Positions 43,142 through 48,594 of a stretch of DNA of 48,594 nucleotides are shown piece by piece. Positions within the stretch are counted from its first letter, which is position 1. Every line of letters starts with the position of its first letter. Source of the DNA: Lachnospiraceae bacterium UBA7110. GTDB taxonomy: Bacteria > Bacillota > Clostridia > Lachnospirales > Lachnospiraceae. The notes beneath the pieces are model-generated. The model did no database searches. It was not told the origin of the DNA and worked only from the letters and a program-made list of their open reading frames with translations. Location of the stretch: contig DKYC01000040.1 in assembly GCA_002492295.1 (NCBI GenBank), positions 41,191 through 89,784 of the forward strand, read 5' to 3'. Both the position numbers and the translations under genes were made by a program.

Positions 43142-43446
43142 CATATGCTCCGTTGCCGAAGAGCCGGCAAAACAATCTCTTTCATATTTTTCCTAAATCT
43201 GATACCAATCCCTACACTTCCATATCCATCCTTTAATTGGATGACCCCATTGGGAACATCCACATTTCGTATAAATTTCTTATTTATAATTACGCTCCGG
43301 CTGCACTGTATGAAATTGCTATCATCAATATCCTGCAATAACTTTTTTAATGTAATATACGGAACACGGAACATGCCTCCCCGTTTTGTCTGTATATTCA
43401 TAATGTGATTTGCACTTTCCGCATACACGATGTCGTCTCTTTCCAC
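43141..43446 (-). pseudogene. LytTR DNA-binding half of a frameshift-split response regulator
   Basis: A 101-codon frame starting at GTG 43446. It encodes a complete LytTR domain: DDIVYAESANHIMNIQT, YITLKKLLQDI, FIQCSRSVIINKKFI (the typical F..C.RS..VN...I block) and the closing NGVIQLKDGYGSVGIGIRFR. It starts 2 bp after the stop of the receiver ORF in another frame. If one A is added to the AAAA run at about 43466, or the ribosome slips back by one, the two ORFs join into RKNGIILAVERDDIVYAES, a normal LytTR linker. So this is the C-terminal half of an AgrA/LytR-like response regulator, broken by a one-base loss, misread in assembly, or translated by coupling. The domain itself looks intact and could still bind DNA. 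Expected targets are the repeated promoters A-C. Confidence 0.8.
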
Positions 43447-43448
43447 TG

Positions 43449-43886
43449 CTAAAATAATCCCGTTTTCCTAAAATACAACGTCTTTGTGGCATTTTGGGTT
43501 TCCGGAAAACGCAGGCACTGATTTACCAGCTGCTTTAACTGATTATCATCAAATGGTTTTTCCATAAACCGATAGCAGTGTAAATTCTCATACGTATATA
43601 ACTTTTCATCCTCTAGAGAAGATACAAATATAATCGGCACAAACGCATAACGGTTAATATTCCGAATGTTTTCAACAAAATTTAATCCTGATGCATCCCC
43701 CGGTTTACTGGTATCCAATATGATGTCTATAATAAACAAATCAATTGCCTTCTCAATTGCGCATTGATATGCATCCTTCACATTGTCAAACGGATATGCG
43801 GTGCCTTTCATATCAGCGTCCTGAACCAGCCTTGCAATATGTGCCAATATTATCGGATTATCTTCCAAAATAAGTATCTTTTTCAT
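43449..43886 (-). pseudogene. Receiver half of a frameshift-split LytTR response regulator
   Basis: A 145-residue frame with a complete CheY-type receiver domain: acidic pair in LILEDNP (Glu8, Asp9), phosphoacceptor Asp54 in FIIDIILD, Ser89/Ser90 in IFVSS and Lys110 in MEKPF. The residues after about 125 (ETQNATKTLYFRKTGLF) are the start of the linker to a LytTR domain and end at a TAG caused by the frame change. The DNA-binding half continues 2 bp later in the frame one base back. No histidine kinase gene lies in the window. The ribosome site (CAGGAT) is weak. As a lone receiver it could still be phosphorylated, but would be uncoupled from DNA binding unless frameshifting occurs. Annotated as split rather than dead, because both halves keep all key residues. 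Confidence 0.82.
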
Positions 43887-44062
43887 TTTATCCTGTTCTA
43901 CCGTAATTATTTTGATTTGCGAATCGTTCCCTGCGCCGTTTCATTAATCTATTGCCTGTTTGTTCGGCAATAAATGTCTGTCTTAAAAAAAGAATACCAT
44001 ATTATGAAATAAAAATCACTACTTTTAAGACACTTTGTTAAAATTTTTCGCAGTTCTATTAC
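43887..44062. other. Spacer between hamB and the response regulator
   Basis: Contains a 10-bp inverted repeat TGTCTTAAAA/TTTTAAGACA (43979-43988 with 44023-44032) with a 34-nt spacing and a smaller stem ATTGCC/GGCAAT near 43950-43971. One may end hamB transcription or serve as the operator for the regulator; neither looks like a standard terminator. No LytTR-type direct repeat is present here. Confidence 0.35.
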
Positions 44063-47000
44063 TTAGGTCTCATCATTAAGCACTTTCCAAATAGCCCTGT
44101 AGTCGCTACCTGACATTCCCCTTTTCGTTTCGGCGAATACATCCCACTTATCAGGTGATAATCCTTCAATCCATTGCCTGATTTCATAAGTTGATTGTTT
44201 GTAAATATTATCAAAATCCTTTTTGTATTCGACTCCCATTTCTGCCGCCACGCTTCTTGGCACATTATTCATACGCATCAAAATAGCTTCATCAGAATTA
44301 ACCCCATAATAAATCATGGCGGGCAAATTAGCTGCCTTTTGCAATTCTTCTTCACTAAGACCATCTTTATTAATGCCTAACTTCTGAATTGTAGACAATC
44401 CCCATGTTGCAGAATTAACCAACTTACCATATATTGCCTGACAGCACTCCGTCATTGCATCCCTATCATCGCCAAAATACTGACTTGCTAAGGTTTCCAG
44501 CTTTGTTCCATTTACCCAGTCTGTTGTAAGACGCGCAATCATATCGCCCGGTAAATTTCTATTTCCTTTTGCTATGTCCTGCATATTTTTACTTATTTCA
44601 GGAATATTCATCATTATTCCAATTAAGTCTTTCAATTGACTGTCATTGCCAAATAAAGAAGATCCCTTTAATGTATCCTGACGAATTCCCAGCTCCTTGA
44701 TTCTATATGCAGTATGACCTAACGTCTCCATTGAGAATCCTGTTGAATCGGATAATTTTGCCAATCCCCTATTTTTATTTAACACCTCACCATATTCCCT
44801 AACGGCAGAAAGAAGTATTTTTTGCTTTCTTGGCTCAATATTGGAATATCCAAATGTTCTTCTCAAAAACAAATCCGTCTTTTCCTCAAACTCGCCTAAG
44901 TCCTTACATTGATTAAACATATGTGTGATATACTGCAAAAACTGCGACCATTCCGGATTGTAAAACTGATTCGTTAAAGAAAATCTTGTTCCAAACTCTA
45001 TCGTATTTTCTGCAATTTTTTGTAATTGGGAAACCAATTCCTCTGTTGACTTCATTACATACCTGGTTAATTTCGCCAACTCATCCTGCTTTTGATTATC
45101 ATTTCTAGCCCCAATTGTTATTCCAATCATTCCCACATCATTTTGTCCTGCCCTGCCAGCCCTTCCTACTAAATTCCAAAAATCGCGTACCGGCATTTCC
45201 GATGTATATGGATATACAATTGATGCCATTATAATTGTTGAAACAGGAAAATTTATTCCCTGGGCAATCGTTGTTGTAGCCACCAGTATATTTAACTTGC
45301 CTCTTTCCATCAGCCATTCTATTAATACCCTCACTTCATCAGACAGTCCGGAATGATGCACGGCAATACCCTTTGACAATAAATTCACAAGTTCAAACTC
45401 TTCACCGTATTCTGCGGCCACATATTTCTTCACAAGTTCTACATCGCTGTCATCACATTCTAACCCTGACTCTTCATATAAAGCATGCGCAATATTCCAG
45501 CAATCCTTTACATGCCCTCCAATAACCAAAACTCCTTTTCTATCAGCCAGTCTTTTGGTTGATGCTATCGCCAATTTTATTTTGTTTAAATTACTTCTAG
45601 TCACGTCAATTAACGTTTCATCAGATAGTACTGTTTTCTTTTCAACCTGTATCTCTGCACTATTGGTTAATAACGTTTGATAAAATAATTTCCAGTTCCT
45701 TCTACTCCCTTCCGGATAAATAGCCCCCAGTATCCTTTTATTCGGTTTCCAGTCTATTGCCAAACTAATGGATTTAGGGCTATCCGCATCCAACCATTTT
45801 GCTATCTCTTCACTATTTTTTATAAACGGCGTTAACAATAGGAAATTTGCCTTTGAGCAATCATTTTTTATATTTGCCAAAAGAATCTCTAAATTAATCC
45901 CTCTGCTCTCTTCTTCAATATTATGAGCCTCATCTACAACCACTAAGGCTAATGGTCTTCCCAGCTTATCTTCAATGCCATCCCGAATCAACAGATTCAT
46001 CTTTTCAGGCGTAACAATTAACACGTCAAATCTGTCTTTGCTGTTCATAAGCATATTACTTTCAAAAGAGTCAATTTCAATAGCCCCGCTCATCTTTTCA
46101 ACCTTAATTCCAATTGGTTCAAATTCTCTTTTCAGTTTTGCGGCCACCTGATTTACCAATGCCCGAGTAGGCGCAATATACACAACCCAGCCATTATCCT
46201 CGCTAAATTGATTTAACGCCTGGAGAATTCTAAATTGTGCAATTAGGGTTTTGCCACTGGAAGTAGGCATATTGACAACAACCGCCTTATGCGCCGGATC
46301 CAATAATCCCTCTTCCAAAATAGCATGCTTTTGAGGATACATAAGTTCAAAAACTGCCTTGTCCTGTGCTGTTATATTTCTTACAAACTTTGTGACTCTG
46401 GAATTTACTCTTTGCGTAACCATCCATACCGAATTTGAAATCATCTTTTGAAGCATTCTCTGAAGCATTATCAACGTTAAATTAAGGGATACAATTCCTC
46501 CTTCTTCCGCCGCTTCAATAGCCTTTCCGAAATGCATTCCTACCTGCTCTCTAATATCCGGTATTTGCCCATTTATCATAAATTCAGCCATTAAATCTAC
46601 TGCTTTAGCCAAATGATACAAACTTATCAGTTCATATGTAGCAAGCATTTTATTACTAGGTGCTATAGAATTAATATAATCCAGTTCAAATTTTCTTTGG
46701 TCTTCTCTAAGTTCAGAAATCAATTGGCATGCCATTGTTAAATCGCTCCAATTCTCTTTCTTTACAAGTAGAAACAGTGCATTACACAATTTTTTAAAAA
46801 CTCGTATATTCCAATCGTCGCTTTCTTCGGTCAAAATATTAATATTGTTTTCTATCAAATATCTTCTTCCACTTTCCCATTGTTCTCCAATATAAGAATA
46901 CACAAGCAGATTTAAAACATGCTTTGCTTTCTCAATATTGTCTGATGGAATTGGTAAAGCAGATACTAATAAATATATTTTTTGACTTACCTCGACAACT

Positions 47001-47206
47001 TCCTTCTCCTTAGTATCCTCTGATTTAAGGATATCCATCAAAGTAAGTTCTAAAACGTCCTGTACATGCTCTATTTTGGAATAATCGATTTCCTCTTCCT
47101 GATTTAGGGCACAGGAAACGGACCTGCTATTCACCATATCAAATACAAGTTTGTATTCCTCCTGCGGTATTAAATTATATATCCAATTTTCAGACCAATC
47201 AGACAT
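44063..47206 (-). CDS. hamB: HamB, Ski2-like helicase of a Hachiman antiphage system
   Basis: A 1047-residue superfamily-2 helicase. After about 290 helical residues come Walker A MPTSSGKT (about 313-320), motif Ia APTRALVNQV, motif Ib VTPEKMNLL, DEAH box VVVDEAHNIEEES (about 422-434), HHSGL and VATTTIAQGINFP, and motif VI NLVGRAGRAGQ. The remaining 350 residues are helical and specific to HamB. In Hachiman, HamB forms a complex with the nuclease HamA and, in published work, senses disturbed or damaged DNA and releases HamA to degrade it. The ATG follows AGGAGGTA, 10 bp after the hamA stop, so the two are cotranscribed. Both genes are visibly more AT-rich than the flanking glycan and RHS genes, which suggests transfer. 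Length agrees with the family. Confidence 0.9.
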   Translation of the reverse strand: MSDWSENWIYNLIPQEEYKLVFDMVNSRSVSCALNQEEEIDYSKIEHVQDVLELTLMDILKSEDTKEKEVVEVSQKIYLLVSALPIPSDNIEKAKHVLNLLVYSYIGEQWESGRRYLIENNINILTEESDDWNIRVFKKLCNALFLLVKKENWSDLTMACQLISELREDQRKFELDYINSIAPSNKMLATYELISLYHLAKAVDLMAEFMINGQIPDIREQVGMHFGKAIEAAEEGGIVSLNLTLIMLQRMLQKMISNSVWMVTQRVNSRVTKFVRNITAQDKAVFELMYPQKHAILEEGLLDPAHKAVVVNMPTSSGKTLIAQFRILQALNQFSEDNGWVVYIAPTRALVNQVAAKLKREFEPIGIKVEKMSGAIEIDSFESNMLMNSKDRFDVLIVTPEKMNLLIRDGIEDKLGRPLALVVVDEAHNIEEESRGINLEILLANIKNDCSKANFLLLTPFIKNSEEIAKWLDADSPKSISLAIDWKPNKRILGAIYPEGSRRNWKLFYQTLLTNSAEIQVEKKTVLSDETLIDVTRSNLNKIKLAIASTKRLADRKGVLVIGGHVKDCWNIAHALYEESGLECDDSDVELVKKYVAAEYGEEFELVNLLSKGIAVHHSGLSDEVRVLIEWLMERGKLNILVATTTIAQGINFPVSTIIMASIVYPYTSEMPVRDFWNLVGRAGRAGQNDVGMIGITIGARNDNQKQDELAKLTRYVMKSTEELVSQLQKIAENTIEFGTRFSLTNQFYNPEWSQFLQYITHMFNQCKDLGEFEEKTDLFLRRTFGYSNIEPRKQKILLSAVREYGEVLNKNRGLAKLSDSTGFSMETLGHTAYRIKELGIRQDTLKGSSLFGNDSQLKDLIGIMMNIPEISKNMQDIAKGNRNLPGDMIARLTTDWVNGTKLETLASQYFGDDRDAMTECCQAIYGKLVNSATWGLSTIQKLGINKDGLSEEELQKAANLPAMIYYGVNSDEAILMRMNNVPRSVAAEMGVEYKKDFDNIYKQSTYEIRQWIEGLSPDKWDVFAETKRGMSGSDYRAIWKVLNDET

Positions 47207-47216
47207 AAAATACCTC

Positions 47217-48008
47217 CTAAATCAACTTTTCCCATGCCCCATCCCTCATCTTATAATTCGAATAAACCGCCAATAGCTGAACATTATGCTGACCATTAAT
47301 CCTTTTTTTCAAATCGGCATATCTATTTTTTAAATCCATCTCATTTGGATTTGTATCTCTTACCAAAACACCAATCAGTTGTATACTGGTTCTGTCTTTC
47401 ACGTAATGTTGCATTGATTCTCTGATATACTTTTGTACCATTGAATCTCTATCTGAATTACACTTAATAAATATCCATTTCACCAAAGATTTTATCTTAT
47501 CAGAATTCGTTCCTAATTCTGCCAATTGATTAATCATTCCAGTTGAACCATACATGACCCCTGGAGGGACTGTATGTTCCTCAGATATTTTAACCTCTCC
47601 AAAAAGAAAATTAACCGCGCCGTCTTCCATTTCAATGAAGCCAACTAAGTCCGCGCCAGTATTGTTACTATTTGGATTTTTCAAATCCCTATCACTATTA
47701 TATGTAAACTTTGCGTTATATCTGCTCTCCACTATTTTTTCTGCCACTAATTCTCCAATTCTAAAATTACTCACCTTAGGCATTGTTTCAAAAACCGCCC
47801 GCAGATTTACCGAGTCAAAGCCCGTCATATCTATAGCCACTTCTTTCATCTGTGCATTATAATCTTCATCTTTATATATCGGAGATATTGTTTGCCTTAA
47901 AAACGTAGGAAACTCATCTTTTGCAAACGAAATTCCTTCATACTCTAATTTTCCACTTTCAACTCTTTTTTCATACTCTAAATCTAACGAAATCTCGTTC
48001 GCCTTCAC
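47217..48008 (-). CDS. hamA: HamA, DUF1837 nuclease of a Hachiman antiphage system
   Basis: A 263-residue cytosolic DUF1837 protein. The PD-(D/E)xK-like core is seen as RIGELVAEKI (Glu about 86), then TGADLVGF (Asp120) and FLFGEVK (Glu138, Lys140). The C-terminal part (IKSLVKWIFIKCNSDRDSM, then IQLIGVLVRDTNPNEM) fits the family. HamA is the effector nuclease held in check by HamB. The start is GTG at 48008 with AGAGGTGAT 5 nt upstream; no ATG alternative makes sense. It precedes hamB, the canonical order. A promoter with extended -10 lies 37 bp upstream. The catalytic set looks intact, so the system is probably active. The family call rests on the DUF1837-helicase pairing and motifs. Confidence 0.88.
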   Translation of the reverse strand: MKANEISLDLEYEKRVESGKLEYEGISFAKDEFPTFLRQTISPIYKDEDYNAQMKEVAIDMTGFDSVNLRAVFETMPKVSNFRIGELVAEKIVESRYNAKFTYNSDRDLKNPNSNNTGADLVGFIEMEDGAVNFLFGEVKISEEHTVPPGVMYGSTGMINQLAELGTNSDKIKSLVKWIFIKCNSDRDSMVQKYIRESMQHYVKDRTSIQLIGVLVRDTNPNEMDLKNRYADLKKRINGQHNVQLLAVYSNYKMRDGAWEKLI

Positions 48009-48283
48009 ATTATCACCTCTATCAAAACAAAGATTTCTGAATTTATTATATCATACTTTACCGTGAATGCACAAAGTAAATAGTAGATAAGTAATCATAT
48101 CTTCGTCATTTTTGAAATTGTTATCCGTCATTTATTTTACAACAATTAAATACATTGGGATTTTCCCCCACTCCTCTATACAGCTTTCTTCTTTCGTGTT
48201 GTATATTGGTTTTCTGCGAACAGTATTCTCCGGTCATAAAGCATCGGCGGGTGCGTATACTGCGTTCTGTAGAATATGCATTT
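48009..48283. pseudogene. Leader and gene fragments between hamA and promoter copy C
   Basis: Downstream of the orphan promoter the minus strand holds only short frames: a 22-residue one from ATG 48244 (MLYDRRILFAENQYT...) and an overlapping 38-residue one from ATG 48237 (MTGEYCSQKTNIQHE... to the stop near 48121). Neither has a ribosome site. An AGAGGAGTGGGGG site near 48170 leads into a frame that stops after seven codons. This looks like the worn remains of a gene start or a deletion scar. Confidence 0.35.
48045..48074 (-). promoter_or_regulatory. Promoter of the Hachiman operon, TTGTGC-18-TATAAT with extended -10
   Basis: Minus-strand -10 box TATAAT (48045-48050) preceded by TGA (extended -10 TG), 18-bp spacer and a weak -35 TTGTGC (48069-48074). 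Predicted start near 48038, about 30 nt before the hamA GTG. Confidence 0.65.
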
Positions 48284-48349
48284 ATTCTACATTTATCAGC
48301 AAAAAGCGTCAATAAACCCATTATTCCACATTAATATACCTATTGTTCT
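48284..48349 (-). promoter_or_regulatory. LytTR-type promoter, copy C, orphan
   Basis: Minus strand: half-sites at 48335-48349 (AGAACAATAGGTATA) and 48313-48327 (GGAATAATGGGTTTA), 22 bp apart, then -35 TTGACG (48307-48312), 17-bp spacer, -10 TAGAAT (48284-48289). Identity with copy B continues to about 48273 and then stops. No intact gene follows before hamA. Confidence 0.8.
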
Positions 48350-48594
48350 TGTATGGGTGATTCATGTCAATGATATTTTGATTTTACATGTTTTGGGCAA
48401 GGAGCAGACAAAGACCGCCACAGAATTAGCGTATGCCGAGGTAATCAGCTATAACAGGAAAAATCTTGAAAGGGAGCTTTAGAATGAGAGCCGGCAACAG
48501 AACAGGACGAAGCGGAGGGAGGAAGAAATTTAATGTGAAATTTAGACATTGAAAAAGAAATGGAAAGAAAACAGCCGAACAAATGATAAGAAAG
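48350..48594 (+). pseudogene. Gene-tail fragments at the window end
   Basis: On the plus strand a frame without a good start reads ILHVLGKEQTKTATELAY and ends NLEREL with a TAG at 48480. A second tiny frame from ATG 48484 reads MRAGNRTGRSGGRKKF and stops near 48555. The first looks like the last 30 residues of a larger protein whose front is missing; the family is not recognised. Together with the promoter homology breakpoint nearby this suggests past rearrangement. Confidence 0.3.

Noticed and set aside
43449..43480. Programmed -1 frameshift site in the response regulator
   Set aside because: Only an AAAA run is present; there is no classical slippery heptamer and no clear downstream pseudoknot. 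Kept only as one of several explanations for the split.
43979..44032. Inverted repeat as the hamB terminator
   Set aside because: The 34-nt spacing is too long and the 10-bp arms are AT-rich; an operator or chance is equally likely, so it is not listed as a terminator.
1..48594. tRNA, rRNA, insertion sequence or prophage genes
   Set aside because: Intergenic stretches were read for cloverleaf, terminal inverted repeat and transposase or integrase signatures; none was found with enough support.

Overview
The window looks like a chromosomal stretch from a low-to-moderate GC Gram-positive anaerobe of the class Clostridia, most likely Lachnospiraceae. This rests on gene content and style: AGGAGG-type ribosome binding sites throughout, TTGACA/TATAAT promoters, a PPi-type phosphofructokinase, an Lpl-type sugar uptake operon with AraC regulators, and lipoproteins with an LTAC lipobox. 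No rRNA, tRNA, insertion sequence, prophage or CRISPR array was recognised. The assignment is inference from style; no database was searched.

Layout. 1-5.5 kb: housekeeping and envelope genes on the minus strand (threonylcarbamoyl-AMP synthase cut by the window edge, a D,D-carboxypeptidase, a small anchored protein, a SIMPL protein, phosphofructokinase). 5.8-13.3 kb: a carbohydrate ABC uptake operon (two permeases, two paralogous binding lipoproteins, no ATPase) divergent from two paralogous AraC regulators. 13.3-16.8 kb: a small alpha/beta hydrolase and a secreted Ig-like (BIG2) surface protein. 16.9-26.6 kb: a surface-glycan locus with two family-2 glycosyltransferases, a GT-C-like membrane protein, UDP-galactopyranose mutase and an LTA-synthase-like phosphotransferase, divergent from manC-manA for GDP-mannose supply.

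26.6-43.9 kb is the unusual part. A three-gene operon encodes a 2481-residue RHS protein, a Gly-Gly-X protein and a protein ending in a Hint domain. An XRE regulator follows. Next comes a 1923-residue membrane-anchored protein built from about eight copies of a 131-residue repeat. Last is a LytTR response regulator split by a frameshift into a receiver ORF and a DNA-binding ORF. The RHS operon and the giant repeat gene are each preceded by a nearly identical promoter: two 15-bp direct repeats 22 bp apart, a TTGACG -35 box, a 17-bp spacer and a TAGAAT -10 box. A third copy lies at 48284-48349, upstream of the Hachiman genes. The simplest reading is a LytTR-controlled regulon of large secreted, surface or toxin-like proteins, one of whose targets has been lost or displaced.

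44.1-48.0 kb: an AT-rich two-gene Hachiman antiphage system (hamA DUF1837 nuclease, hamB Ski2-like helicase) with its own promoter, sitting between the third promoter copy and the LytTR regulator. The last 0.6 kb holds gene fragments and the orphan promoter.
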